Origin: Tanytarsus gracilentus
Lineage: Eukaryota; Arthropoda; Insecta; Diptera; Chironomidae
Reading direction: 5' to 3'
NCBI GenBank assembly: GCA_038502055.1
Contig: JAXRKN010000038.1
Coordinates: 682,001-746,000, forward strand
DNA: 64,000 nt
Both the position numbers and the translations under genes were made by a program. Below the pieces are notes generated by a model. The model had not been told where the DNA came from, made no database searches, and saw nothing but the letters and a program-made list of their open reading frames with translations. Positions 12,224 to 25,626 of this stretch are shown piece by piece; positions within the stretch are counted from its first letter, which is position 1; each line of letters begins with the position of its first letter.

Positions 12224-13726
12224 TCAATATGCAGGCAAACAATAATGCTTCAGAATGCCAAATGATTCGAGCTTGAGATGCATCAACCGTAAGTGATTGA
12301 GTGTGCAGACATTGTTGATATACCCATTTGGATTTGGATTGGAGCTGAAGAACTTGGAATGAAATCCTTCGTCGATTTCGCCATGTGCATGTGGTTGTGT
12401 TAAGTGCGATGCTAAGAATTGTTTTTTAGCCAAGAGGAATTTACTGCTGAATAAAGTTCTTCGAACTCGCAACGAATTCTCTTTCTCGTCTGTTGCTTGC
12501 TGAATCTTAAAAGGACAATCAAGTTGTTCTACGTCGAAGATAAATCCCTGTGGATTCAAGAAGCGCCCGGGGAGGGTTCTTAGTCTTATGACTTTCGGTT
12601 CATAGCCCCATTGGGTCTCGTATATGAAATTCGATTTACATCCGCAGATTCTTTGTCCATCAATTTCAATAAAATTATTAAAACATCCCAACGGAGCAGG
12701 TGCTGGCGTTTGATCGTCTAAGAGAAAATATCTGAAATTGATTCTCAATCGACATGCATTGAGTGAGCTTTTATGTATGACGAAAGTGCAATCGTTGTTG
12801 AGAACAACGAAAGCTGGAAATCCTTGTGAGAACATCATGAATCTCTGCTGATTGTAAACATTCCGACAGCATTGTTGAGGATATGGAACGGGAGGATAAA
12901 TTGGAGATTGAGTTGTTGGTTGAATGGGTGGAAATGGAAATGGAAATGGAGGTGGTGTGGGTAATGGCTCCACAGGAATATCTTGTCGACTACTTGTTAG
13001 ATTGTATTCAACAGCTGGAACGCCATAAACAGGATGTCCATTGTCGTATGTGGGATTTGAAACTGCAATCGATGCATTCACGTGGTGAAAGCAATTAGTT
13101 TCATTATCGGGATCAGCAGGCGTTTCTCTCGATGGTTCCACCTCGATCTGATTTTCATTAATCTCAACGCAAGGTTGCCGAGTGATGAGTAACTTGAAAC
13201 CTTTTCCGGTCGAATCCCACGAATTAGATACAAAAGTGATATTGAGGACGCCTTCGGTCGTTCGATAAGTCTTCGTTCCGAGTAATTTTCCACACAATAC
13301 ATCCGAATGGTTGATAATTACTTTGTCGCTCTCGCAATCGAGAGATGAGTCAATGGAAAATTCCAAGAATTGCACATGAAATTCATTTTCACAAATGTAG
13401 GGCGATACAATTTGATATTCGCATCTGAGATTGCAAATGGGATGCGCGCTAATGAACTTTGGCGCCTCTATAAGGACTTGAGTATTTCGAAAAATTCCAC
13501 CGCACTGTCCGATAATCTGCGGCCCATATGTTGCAATCCTATGAACAGACGTGGTATTAAATTTTCCATTGTTTGTGTACTGAATTGGTGTCGTGACGGA
13601 AGACTCGGTTAAGTTGGGTCTTGAAGTCGTCGATGTCTCTTTTATTACTTCCACTTTTGCATCGACATCACAAAAAACTTGTCCACTAAGCAAGCTAAGC
13701 ACAAAAATTAACTTGATGATCACCAT
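12224..13726 (-). CDS. Secreted protein with an N-terminal CUB domain and a second CUB-like domain
   Basis: A 500-residue frame without introns, read from ATG 13,726 to a TGA at 12,224-12,226. I chose this start because it gives a clean signal peptide (MVIIKLIFVLSLLSGQVFC, cleavage near residue 19-20). An upstream in-frame ATG at 13,834 would bury that signal behind 36 basic residues. Residues 75-186 form a CUB domain (begins CGGIF, paired cysteines, ending near GFKLLITRQPC). Residues about 255-284 are a proline-rich linker with PFPFPFPP. Residues about 286-404 are a second cysteine-rich CUB-like domain typical of insect secreted or matrix proteins. A dibasic RVRR at 420-423 is a possible furin site before a basic tail. 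Several N-x-S/T sites fit secretion. CUB domains bind proteins or carbohydrate, and I cannot name the ligand. No catalytic domain is present, so this is not a CUB-serine protease or astacin. The single-exon structure might reflect a retrocopy or an ordinary small gene. Confidence 0.85.
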   Translation of the reverse strand: MVIIKLIFVLSLLSGQVFCDVDAKVEVIKETSTTSRPNLTESSVTTPIQYTNNGKFNTTSVHRIATYGPQIIGQCGGIFRNTQVLIEAPKFISAHPICNLRCEYQIVSPYICENEFHVQFLEFSIDSSLDCESDKVIINHSDVLCGKLLGTKTYRTTEGVLNITFVSNSWDSTGKGFKLLITRQPCVEINENQIEVEPSRETPADPDNETNCFHHVNASIAVSNPTYDNGHPVYGVPAVEYNLTSSRQDIPVEPLPTPPPFPFPFPPIQPTTQSPIYPPVPYPQQCCRNVYNQQRFMMFSQGFPAFVVLNNDCTFVIHKSSLNACRLRINFRYFLLDDQTPAPAPLGCFNNFIEIDGQRICGCKSNFIYETQWGYEPKVIRLRTLPGRFLNPQGFIFDVEQLDCPFKIQQATDEKENSLRVRRTLFSSKFLLAKKQFLASHLTQPHAHGEIDEGFHSKFFSSNPNPNGYINNVCTLNHLRLMHLKLESFGILKHYCLPAY

Positions 13727-14932
13727 TCTATAGTAAAAAGTCAACTGAAGCGCTGGCCGACGTTGAAAGCGAAATTTATTTGAAGAACAATTGACTTTAA
13801 ACCTATTTGCATGCTCTTTCTCACTCTTACTCATTAGCCACACAAGAATATATCGATTGAGTCAATTAAGGTTCGAACTTATCGCCGATGTGTATCATCA
13901 CAAACGGATGTGAAGTATCGTCCCGGGTCGCGTGTAAAAGTAAACTAATATGATGCGTTCACACCGCATTGTGAAGGTCCGAGCTCGAGATAAAATTCCA
14001 TTGGTCAGACAACAGAGATAAGAGAGTGGAAGTGTTACGTAATTCATGCGTAAACAAATATTGAGAATTAGCATTTCTCATGAATGAAGATGACTGACGG
14101 CAGTTTGAGTGAAGTACAACAACAAAAATCCATTCACTGGTGATGAAATGCTCTCGTCACTGTCCAATTTCGATGTAAATTAATTAGCTGCCAAAGTTTG
14201 ATTGAAATTTGTCAAAATGAGAATGTTAAAAATTTAATTTTAAAAAATTTTAATTTTTAATTTTCTATGTTTTAAATTTTTTTTTAGAAATTTAAATTTT
14301 ATTCCCTTGAAATTCACTGAAAGTGACTTTCGATTTCTTTTGTATTTATTGAGAATGCTCGAATCGTGATGAGTTAAATGATGGCATTGCATAACATCCC
14401 AAACTACCGCTTCTTCACTAATTAACGATTCCCTTATTGAGAAGCGTGTCACATTGTCTATGACTGATGAAATTATCGATTGTTCTCGATTTGGAATCAA
14501 AAGCGTCAAAATAAAAAATTAAAAAATTTAAGTGATTAATGAAGTTATTCTTAAAGTCTCCGTAATATTTTGGTTTTCAGTCTTAATTTTCTCTGGACCG
14601 GAAATTTTTACGCAACAGTGTCTCAATGCTAACAATGAATTCATAAGAGGATTACGAAGTATTCAAGGACAATAGTTTGCTCTTTTCTTCGTAATCTTTC
14701 TGCCTGGGAGACGAGAAGAAAAGCTTTTATAAAGAAAATCTCACAAGTGGACAAGCAAATAATTTTTCTCTTCTCTAAAAGTGTGCTTCAAGGAACCTTG
14801 GGAAGGATTTTAAATTTCCACATAATTCCGCTCCATTAATGGCTAAATAAATTGAAAAATCCTCTCGAATTTCTTCAATTCATCTTTGCTTAGTTACATA
14901 GCAATTTGAAATTCAATCGAATTGGAAAAAAT

Positions 14933-16383
14933 GTTCAACAATTAATTCAAATGTGCAACAAAAGAAACCCCGAAAACAAAACCACTATTTTTTTTGTTCT
15001 TCATAAATTAAAATTTAAATCGCATTGAGATAAAAAAGAGAAATTTTAGAAGACGGCGATGAGAAGTTAACGACAAAAAGGGAAAGTCGAAGATTTAGAC
15101 GAGTTTTCACCTCGTGAATAAAATTCTGACTGCATCTCGCATATTGATGAGATAAAAAGAACCCTCTTAGCATCTCTCCGGTTACACACTGAAATCACTT
15201 TTTATTATTTTTTACGGTTTCTACGCTGAATGCGTGAAGAAACGAGTGAAAGAATTTTTTACACTCGAGATAAATTCAAGAGCAAAAGTTTGAAAGGAAT
15301 GAAAGTGATTTATGCTGTTTACAAAATTTCAGCGAGTTGCATCTAGTCAAACTGACTTTTTCCTCTTATTGTTCACGAGTGCACTATTCAAGTTTTTTAT
15401 TAAACAACTTTAGACTCAGCATGTGAGAGATCTTGATGGTATTTTTTTAAACTGACTAAATTTTAAGAAATTTTTTAAAAATATCTAAAATAAATGCGAA
15501 GTATATCAAGTGATTTGAGAACAAAAGAAGTTGAATGTCTTTATGGCATCGACAAAAATCACTTTCGTATGCACAAAAATTTCTCTTTCAACCCTTTTTG
15601 ATTTTTTTTTCTTTATTTTTCTCACTGCATGTTGTCATGCACTATTGACAAGCGCAACAATCGAAAACAGTTAAAAATTAGCATGTAAATATCAAAAGAT
15701 GCAAATTTGCATCCACAACAATTCATTTCAATAAATTTTTAACTTTTGTCTGCGACCAGTCACTCAAACATCGATAGAAAAGATTTTTCTTGATCCGCAA
15801 ATTCTTTTCTTTCTTATTCTTCTTCCCCTAGTCTCAATGCCGTATTAATAATACATGCATGCATATCGAGATGCAATAAAAAATATAAAAGTGTAACAAA
15901 AAGTTCTTTGAATGTCTTCTCAATTGGGTTTCTTGGTGTAAACGTGCAAGATTAACAATTTGAATAAATTTTGACTTAATAGCAAGTCGCTGATGGAAAA
16001 CCGTTGAAAATCTTTCAGGTGAATAAATTTGACGTTTCTGAAAATAAAAAATACCGCAGAAAATTTGAATATTTTTTTGATTCTTATCGAATAAATTTTA
16101 AGATTTTTACGACGTAATTTAAAGTCTGTTTGTTGAGGAATTAAACGATGCAGAATAATGAAATGCATTAAGAAGGGATGAGTTAATGATGAACTTGTAC
16201 GTAGGTAAAGACATGTGAAATCTTGTTCGTCTTCTTTTTACTTTCAAACACGTGCAAAAATAGGGAGAAAACTTTTAATTTTCTATTTTTGATATGCACA
16301 ACTAATTGGATTAAATCTTTAAAAGAAAAACTGGACTTTTCATCTCTTCTTCTTCTTCTTGGGAACTTTTCTCATTATCCAAT
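14933..16383. repeat. Left arm (core) of a large inverted duplication
   Basis: Matches 32,485-33,949 in reverse complement along its whole length with few differences. For example, acgtaggtaaagacatgtg here corresponds to a copy differing by one base there. Weaker similarity extends outward to about 14,720 (aaaagctttt, ccgctccattaa blocks). Inside it an 82-residue open frame (15,920-16,168, - strand) is identical at protein level to that at 32,702-32,950. The frame is AT-rich with no recognisable domain, so identity probably only shows that the duplication is young. No terminal repeats or target-site duplication were seen, so it does not look like a complete transposon. Confidence 0.9.
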
Positions 16384-17244
16384 ATCATAAAATTTATCAT
16401 GAATCAGTTATGAGTGCATTTTGAGATGTTCTTGACATTTATCACAATTTTTATTTAATCAACTTTTTTCTGTAGAAAATATTTTATTTAAGTTATAACT
16501 AGTTAAGGAGAAATTTTATATTCTTTTCTCATAATTTTTTAAAGCTAAATTTTATTTTTAAAAGTTTCTGGAATGGATTTTAAAATATATTTTTTATGGA
16601 TCTTTCACTTGACTCCTTGGCAACACATTCAAAGCTTTTATTGCGATATAAATTTCAATTGAATTCAGTCATCCAAAACATTTAAATATAACAAGAATTC
16701 ATGAATGAACTGAAGCGAAGAAAAAACATTTAGACAAAGAAATGCGTAAAAGAATCAACTTGGAAGTTCCCAAACACATCTTCGAGTCAATTATTCAGTC
16801 ATTAATCCAACTGTCAATATCGAGTCTATATAAAGTAAATTCCCCATGCCCTTCACCACGCAATTTTGGCTTCGCCCTTTTTCTATCAACCTCTGTGAAG
16901 CTCTAATGCTTCTCGTAATTTAATTTCATGCGATTCACGTTGTGAGATATGCTAATGAATTAATAAAGAAACTCCTACAAAAAAACTTTTAATTTCATCA
17001 AGCCACAAAAATCTTCGAGATTTTAATTGAAAGTGCAAGGAAAAAATATTTTAATGTGGAATTAAAACGTGACATATTTTTGCCTACATGCACGACTTTC
17101 AATCACACTAAGTGGAAATGAGCAGTCACATCGAGTGGAAATTTTTATTTCAATTCCACGAAAATTACATTAGCATTTAATTAATGCAGCAATCAAAGGA
17201 GAAAAATTCACGCAAGAATGATTTTTGTATATACATAAGATTCC

Positions 17245-17640
17245 GACTTCCGTTGATGACCCTCTCAACATACTCCATATTTTGTTCGTTATATTTTCAG
17301 TGTTGAATTTCATCAACCTTTCAAATCAATTCAAATGACATGGATGAGAGAGAAATATTCAAAGAGCTACTTAACATTTCAAAGTAAGTGCTAAAAATAT
17401 TGAAAGAAATTCTTCATTAGCGCACTTCAAATTCAAGGCAAAATTATTTAAACTAATTATATCAAATTACATTAAATGCAATTTAATAACTTAATATCCA
17501 GTTTCAATCGGACTTGATTGATTTTTTCATTCTTTAATGAGCGAGGAAAGCCAGATGTTGACCACGAATTATTTTTCCATTAAATCCACTTAGAAAACAC
17601 TTTTTTGTTTTTCGATGAGTCATGAAAAAATTAACAAAAA
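17245..17640. repeat. Older outlying block of the inverted duplication, left side
   Basis: 17,470-17,640 matches 30,512-30,685 in reverse complement (shared run: gagcgaggaaagccagatg, then gttgaccacgaattat and cgatgagtcatgaaaaaatt) with visible substitutions and small indels. A shorter block (cttccgttgatgaccctctc) at about 17,248-17,275 matches about 30,885-30,920. Order and orientation are collinear with the core arms, so one event of about 3 kb followed by uneven divergence is the simplest reading. Confidence 0.75.
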
Positions 17641-17649
17641 ATTTCACGA

Positions 17650-20600
17650 ATAAATTTAAAAAAAAACCCGCTAAAATATTGGAATAAAATTTTTTGATCC
17701 TAAAAAAATAAAATTTCCTTTAATTCACAATAAACGCGGTTACATTGTAAGCGAAAAAAAGGATCAATAAAAATTGAATCGAGTGATAAATTTTCAATTT
17801 GTTGTTTTCACAAGCCTTTAGTAATTTTTTATCCACTTTATTCTATGCTGAGCTCTCATGGAATAAAAATTGAATTTTAACTTTTTTTTGCGATGTTGTA
17901 AAAACTCAATTATCTTGTAAAAATACTACAGAGACTGCCGTTAAATAAAATAAAATTTGACGTAAAACCAAGTTCAACTTACTTTTTCGGTTTCATATTT
18001 CTTTCAGTATTCGGCAAATGATTGCGTCAAACTTTATCGTGTACTCGTGTTTTCACATTTTCAAGCCTTGTGATATGAATTTGATGATGTAAATATTTCA
18101 ACTCGAAGCTGTGCGTATTTTTACTCAAAGTTCTTCGAGAGTTTTCTCCTTCGAGAATTTTATTTGACATGAAAAAATTTTAGTGCTTAATTTTTTTTTC
18201 TTTAAACTTCAACTTTACGTTTCACAAATGATTTTTCTTTGAACCCTTAAGCGAAAAGCTCCGGCAATGTCAATTACAGACTCAAACATCAATTTTCAAC
18301 GAATTATCATAATAACGTATCATTCGCTAAGCGCTTCGTCTTCTCTTCGCCCTCATCATCAACGAGAAATTTACTGAGAGAGACAATTTGATGATTTAAG
18401 GCATCGCTTGATACATCACATGCCTCTGAAGGTCGTTTGCATAAATCTCAATTTATGTCTATAGGTCGGTCGTTCATGCACCGATAAATGTACCAGTTTA
18501 ATATGAAAATTGAAGAGGCAATGCCTACAATAATAACAACACCAAACGTACCGAGGACTCACACAAATTGAAATAAAAACTGTCAATCATGCAGTTGGAA
18601 AAATTTCCATTTGAATGCGAGCAAAGTGTCGATATCAAGGAATGAATATTTAATTAAAATTACTGCATATATTGTGGTGAAGGCATACACACGAGTAAGC
18701 GAGGGGTTGAGGATGCAATTGACAATTGTAAATGAATTTTAATTAAGGCGCACAGCCAGAGTGAGAGAAAAAAGTGTGACGAGACCTCAAAAATTTTTGA
18801 GTGAAGAGACAATTGAGCATTGATTAAAAACAAGTATTCTCGAAATGTTAATTTAAATTTTTATATTTATTTTTCGAAAGAATCGACACGTGACATTTAA
18901 TTTATTTGGTGGTTGACATCTGTGTGGCTTTTTTCGTGTAACTGAAAAATTCTCAGTTTTGTAGTAATTTTTTTTAAGGGACTGACTTTGGGTGTTGAAT
19001 TTAAGGATTTGCATAAAACGTACATTGTTCCGCGGCGAAATCTAGTTTCTCACTACATCTGTCCTATCTTTTTAGTTCCGTTTATTTTCCATTGGGATTA
19101 AAAATGGACATTTCACTGGAAAAAAATTTAATTGCAAAATTTCACCCCTTAAATTTAATCAGCTATATCGCAATTTCAAAAGGAGCGCAAATTGCAACGA
19201 ATTTTCAGTACGTCATTAAATTTAGGTCTCCGATACCCTCGGGACAGAACAACGAAAATTTCTCCCGTTCGATCGTTTAATTGCAGTTTCAAGTACTTTT
19301 TTTGCACAGTGATTAAATTGAGATTTTTTCGTTCCAATCAATTGATTGCGGTGAATTGAACGGAAATTTTTTTTGTTGATCGAAAGTGAAATGGGATTTA
19401 TGGGATTTTTTACTTTTTAATCATATGGTATTAGTGATGAGTGCCATAGTGCGATCTCTGTTGGTAGCTAATGGATTTTAGAAGTGAAAATAGATTATAA
19501 CTTTAATTGAAAGTATCGTGGTTTATTTGCAAATTCCCATGATTTTTAAACTTGTTTCAAGGCGGTAAAATTTTTGACGTAGCTTGTTTTGCCAACAATT
19601 TTTTTCCACGAATCGCAAGTCGATTCTAAAAAATGCATCATAAAATTCAATCTCGGTTCAGTGCAGAATTACAGATTGTGGAAAACTCATCAACAGATGC
19701 GCTTCAATCTTCATTGGAATCATCTATGCACACATTCAACGAGCGAGAAAAAATTATAATGATCGAGATTAAATGTGAGAATAATTGCGAGCTGTTAGCA
19801 AGTCGAGCTGTGATTTTTATGGATAAAAATGAAGGCAAGTTCATTCACTATGGCAGTAATTTTCTCATTTTTGCCTTTTATTAAAAATTATAACTGCACA
19901 ATAATTTGCAAATTTTCAAATAATGATTAATATAACAAACAAAGCTATTGATTTTAGCAAACATCATAAACACACTCCTCGGGGGTATTAATGAACATTA
20001 ATAACAATGCGGAAATGGTTTCACTTTAATTTGAATAGAATTCGAAATTTTTATGCCTCAAAAGAATTTTTGCATCAGCAAACAAGAAAAATTAATTTTT
20101 TTGTTGAGGGAGAAATTCAATGCGGCGACGAGGACGACAAAAATCCCTCAAAAGCCAACACCTGGCTTGTGAAATTGTTGTAATTGAGATGTGAGGCGCA
20201 CATACATTTAAGCTTCTTTGTAGATCTATTAAACTGGATTAAAATGGACATTCAACTACCCCCTCTCTGTTCATCACATATAGAGCATGCATGTTTAGTA
20301 GTTACAAGCCTTAATCCATGATGATGTTTTAATTTTCAATCTACATTTTGTGTTAGATCGTTGTGGTAGATAAGTAATTTGTGGTCATATAGATGGAGTG
20401 TTATTAAATGTAACGAGCTTTAATTTTCTCATGGGACGTTTTTGTTTAATTTTGCTTATCGCCATCAAACATTTAATGAGTATCTATATCATAGCATCAT
20501 TATAGACAGTCCTGGGAGATGAATTAAAATATTTTAAAAACAAATTTATCAGTTAGCAGAAGAGAAAAATAAAATAAAATTTTAAAGTCACTTTCCCTTG

Positions 20601-23600
20601 ATATTTTTCTTCTCAGATCTTGCATCATATTTCACTTAGTGAGTTCCTTGTTGAGGACAAGGAAAAGGGATAATATTTTTCTAGTAATTATTAATGATCT
20701 GCACGCTAAACAACGAGATGTCAAAGCTTAATAAAAACCGCTTTTATGTGTGTTCATAAACTTGCTACATCTAATCAGCATCATCATCATTAATTTACAT
20801 TCTCTTCATTCTAAATTATTTCATCCCCTTCTCTTTATACATAATAAGAAATCCTTGTTTATCATTTGCAACATCTTCTCTCACTTGAATGCTAACGAAT
20901 AAGATTCTCTTTTGTCGCATTCAGATCTAAGATTAAGGAATGCAAACACGTTGTTCGAGCAACAAAAAAAGAAACAGTTCGTTAATCATTTCTCATGAGA
21001 ATATTTTGTTTTTTAAACAATCAGCAGCGCAAGGAGCAACATTTCATTAATCAAAAAAAGAATTTCTTCTTTTGTGTTGATGATGCGCGGCACTGCATCT
21101 CGCTGTTGTTTATCAAATCATCTCCCTTGTAATATTAAAAAAAGAAATTCGAAATTCTTAAAAAAAATGTTGAAATGACCTTTGACTTCGTCTCAAGAGC
21201 GTTTCTGAAAAGAGGAAAAAAACTGTTTACATAAACTTCCGTTATTTTTAAATCAATGTTGAGATTATAATGAAGCATATCTTTTTTCATAAATTTATGC
21301 TAAATTTAAAATTTTCGGAAGCGCCATAAATTGATGAATAATTAATTTTTTTTCGATCCCTCACTTTTCAGCCCTTTTATGGGTTCATCGCTCGAGCTCA
21401 TGAAATATTCATGGAAATTGACACTTTTTTATTAAATATGACACATTCACATGGGCTCGATTTTGTCACTCAATGCTTCTGTGCAATGTAATATTTGGGG
21501 TTTGCGGCATGATTAAGCAACCGCACCTAGATCAAAACACATTTAAGAGTTTTTTTGCTATTGCAATCATAAATTTAATAAAAAATTGCATGCCTATTTA
21601 TTGAGAATTTGCATATGGAAAACATAAAAGTGTAATCTAGTGCTTATGCTTGTTAACCGAATACCGTGGCAAATGCATCTGCTTATGATCGTAAATTATT
21701 GAACTTTAACTTTTTTAATAACAAAATTTGCCTAACGTCTATTTTTTTGATATGTGAACCATATTGACAGCGCCTTCAATACGCCGTGACAAATGAAATT
21801 TCTCATAAGGAGCGACAAAATAAAATTTGATATGGAAACAGTCAATTTTTTATGCTCTCAAGACGGCAACAAATGAAGCGTGACAGTAAAGTAGCACAAA
21901 TTAAGTCGTTTATGGGAATTTGAAAGGAAATTCTTCCTCTCAAATTAAAAGTGCAGGAAAGGAAATTACATTATTGGGTTTTCTGCCATAAATTAACGAT
22001 TTCTAAAAATTGCAAAATTCTTCATCGCAAGTGACATAGAAAAACCGAAAATAGTTTTTAGGGTAGAAAAAAATGTGTAGAAATTATGTGAAAGGATTTA
22101 ATGAAACATGAAATTGTGATAATCGGGCTTAAATACCGCACACAAAAGGACAGTTGATTTATTGGTTATCGCACTCGAAACTCGTTTACATTTTTTTTGT
22201 CACAACATAAACTGATAAACTTCATGCTGATTCATAAATTGTTGCAATTTTTATATATTTTTTTCAATGCAGATGTACATCCTCACTTTTGTTGACGTCA
22301 CGCTGTGTGAATGGCAATTTTCATAATTTCACATTTTTTTCAAGTGCAACTAGCATGTTAATAACACTTATGCGAGTACTCGGAAATAAATTCAAGTTTC
22401 ATTATTTTGCAGTGAATTTAAATGTGTAGCAAATAAAGACCACTCGAAAGTATTAAAACGTTATATTTTCATCATCATGACAATCATCGCCATTATATTA
22501 TTAACAATTTCCAGTTTGATGCAATCTCATAATTTAATTACAATATCACGTGTGTGAGTCGGAGTAAATTTTTGCGGAAGAAGCAACTTGTTTTTAATGT
22601 TTCAAATATTTGCTTATGCTGTGCATAGCTGCATGGATGGCTCGGGTGAAAGGAAAAATTGTTGTTCCACTAAATCAAAATAAACAACAACCCTCTTGAA
22701 AAAATAGACACGGTATTGAGCCCCTGAGCATTAAAAAAATATATAAAGTTTGTGATGTGCACCGGAATGAGGGACGGAATAAAAATTATTTAGGAGACAT
22801 ATGGAATAGTTTTTTATTCTATTTCAGTTGTGTGTGCAATAAATTGTGTTATAGTTATCAAAAGATTTATGAGTTTAGTGGCACACACAAACTGCAGTTG
22901 AGCGACATGCATGACACTCAAAATTGCCCATTAAATTTTCATCCTTTTCTAAAAAAATCCACTTTTTAGTAGCTGTGAACGCAAAAATGTTTGAATCGAA
23001 AGAGTTTAAAATTTTATGTTTGCGTCATAAATTTCGTAATTCAATTAAAAAAAACTAACATCAAAAGAATAAATCGAAAATGCATTCTATGAATTTTATT
23101 GCTTCAATCGTCACTAAACAATCACGCAACCAAAATCACTGAGTAAAATAAACAGAAAAAAAAGAAAGTGACACAACGGCGGGAACGTGACGTTAATATT
23201 GATGAGTGTTTATGTTTGCGTTGTTTTTTCGGATGTGTTTCATCCAAAGGAAGATCATTTACATCACAAAAAAATTGAAATTCATGACTCGAGTATTAAG
23301 CATTAATCACTACAAATAAACAGTTGAGATTTCTGCTCAAGCCTCAATTGCAATTATGTTAATTTTCTTTCATGGCTCAATCATCAACACTCATGGACCT
23401 CTTTTTTACAGCATTTGTCATCTCTCTAACTTGTAAGAGGGTCTGACAAAAATTAAAATAATGAGAGTGATCCCAAATGCAAATTTGGAAGGTTTCGTCA
23501 TGTGACACGTGGGTTTGAGCTCTAACCGATTCATTTGCGATCTTCATTTAAATCATTTAAATAATTTTGCCTTTCACTCGTTCTTCTCTATGCACAAGCA

Positions 23601-24900
23601 CAAAAGGATATTCATGGACTTGTAACCCTTTCGCTAAATTTTTTTTTGGGCCGTTCTCACTTTTGAAATGTGGGATCAATGTTTATTGAACGAAAAAGCC
23701 GCAATGTTACCATTTTATTTTTTCGAGTGTGTGCATTGATATCGAAAGGTCGTTTTGCCCGAAAGTGTTTGCAGTGGAATTAAAAAAGAAAAAATTCACT
23801 TTTCAAACTGCCAAAAGGGATGAAAATCAGTGTAAATTTCTATCAACATACAACAAACATCATTTAGTGAAAATAATTAAAATTTTCCCCTTTACTGCAC
23901 GTCACATCTTTCACTTGAATAGAAGTCAAAGAAATATATTTATTTTAATGTCATCAAACGGTTTCTCACGACAAAGTTCATCTCCTTCATTAATTATGAT
24001 TCCATTTCTTATCCCCTCTAATAGTCATCGCGATGTCGTTAACTTATGCTCATTTTTTATAAATAAATTGATTCCCTTCTTTATTTTCTCTTTTTACTAA
24101 TAAATGGAAAGAAAACGTTTAAGAAATCAAATAGAGCATGAATAGAGTTGTCGACATCCTTCCCTTCTTCATCTCACTCGAAGCGAAAGGGAAAAAGTGC
24201 ATGCAGAGAAAATAACAATAGCGAAAATAGAAATTAAAACGCGAAAAATGTCAACATTCAAAACCATTTAAATTGTCATTTCAATGACCAGGCTCAATCG
24301 TTGCGTTTTTTTACCATTTCACTTCTTCCATTATTATCAATTCAATTTCCTCGCGCACAAAAAATGAACGGGGATTTAAGAAAGTAAAAGGGGTTTTTGT
24401 TGTCAAAAAGGATTTTGAAGAGCTTCAATTCAATTTACGATGATGTGAGCAGTTAAAGAAAGTCTTGTGGGTATACGAAGAAAGGATTGCCGCCAGTAAA
24501 GGAAATTTGAATTGTTGAATATTTCTCACTCTCTTGTTGATTCAATGAACTGTTTGTGCTTGAAGAAATAAATTCATGCGAGTACAAAACTAAATTATGG
24601 CTGTGAAAATTCAAACGTTTTTCAATTTTTTGTATTTTTTATTTTAAATTTCAGAAATAATTTTTATGCAATGAGTTCAATTAATTTATTGATTAATATT
24701 GAAGCAATTGTTTATAGTAAAAGTCAAACGAAAAGTAAATGTGAACAAAAGAAGCGATAATTTTTTTCCACAACTCATTCACGTATTCATCTCACATCGA
24801 CCTGGTCCAGAATTATGATAAGAAAATGTGCTTAGAATTTAAACAGATGCTGCTCGAAATAAAAATTCCCATGATACGAGAAGGTCTGTCGATGTGAGGC
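17650..24900. other. Non-coding stretch with no recognised gene
   Basis: Small open frames (19,633-19,884; 22,757-22,969; 23,729-24,100) have no domain, low-complexity AT-rich composition and no splice context, so I do not call them genes. The region is probably upstream DNA of the + strand Rapgap1 gene. Confidence 0.45.
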
Positions 24901-25027
24901 AATATCAAACGTGAACTCACTGGAAATTTTCGAAAATACACGAAGAGAACAAGAGAGCTCCAACACTTCACTCTCTCGTCTCTCCCCATTTTTTCGTTCC
25001 ACGCTGTGTGTGCATTCGAAACAAAAA

Positions 25028-25626
25028 TCAGTGTGCCAGTGCTTGCTTATACTCGAGCGTGTTTATACTACTTCTTTTGGCTGTCAAGAGCGCCATAAAT
25101 TCTCCTTTTCAAAATCAAATGATGTAATTGTTCAATATCGAGTCCCGCGCACTCAACGAGTTGTTCATATCAATTATGAGTTTTGAGTGATTTTTCCTCA
25201 TTATATTAGCCATCAATTAAAAAAGAAGTTTCGCGTTTTCTCATTTCCGTTTGTTATTTTGTTAAAAGTCATTAATTAACTAGAAAAAAAAGTCCATTGA
25301 GCGTGAGTTTGAGCGGGTAATAACAATATCGTCTTAGTAAGCGAACGAAATAAGTGGAATAATAGAAATTCGGCGCGACAGAGGAAAGAAATAAAAAAAG
25401 AGATGATGTGAATTTTGTTAAAATAATAAAACGAAGAAGAGAAAAGAAGTAGAAAAATGTGTGTCAAAAAAGCATACAGAAATTAATCACAAATTAGTGT
25501 CAACAATAAGTTGTTTGTGAAGAGAAAAGAACCGAATGTCTTAATTAAGTTTGTCAGTGTGTAATAATAAAATTTGAAAATTGAGACATCGCAAGTTACT
25601 GTGTATCAGTTTAATTACAAAAAGAT
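25028..25626 (+). promoter_or_regulatory. Candidate transcription start and untranslated first exon of Rapgap1
   Basis: TCAGTGTGCCAG at 25,028-25,039 fits an insect initiator (TCAGT, A+1 at 25,030), with GAGCGTG at +26 to +32 resembling a downstream promoter element. The DNA that follows is rich in short direct repeats typical of insect 5' UTRs. It reaches a strong donor, AAAGAT|GTAAGT, at 25,626, which could join the acceptor at 28,551. The joined exon has no in-frame upstream ATG, which would leave ATG 28,593 (MLKIQ) as start. The same 12-mer recurs at the candidate downstream promoter at 42,107. This is inference from motifs; no transcript supports it here. Confidence 0.3.
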
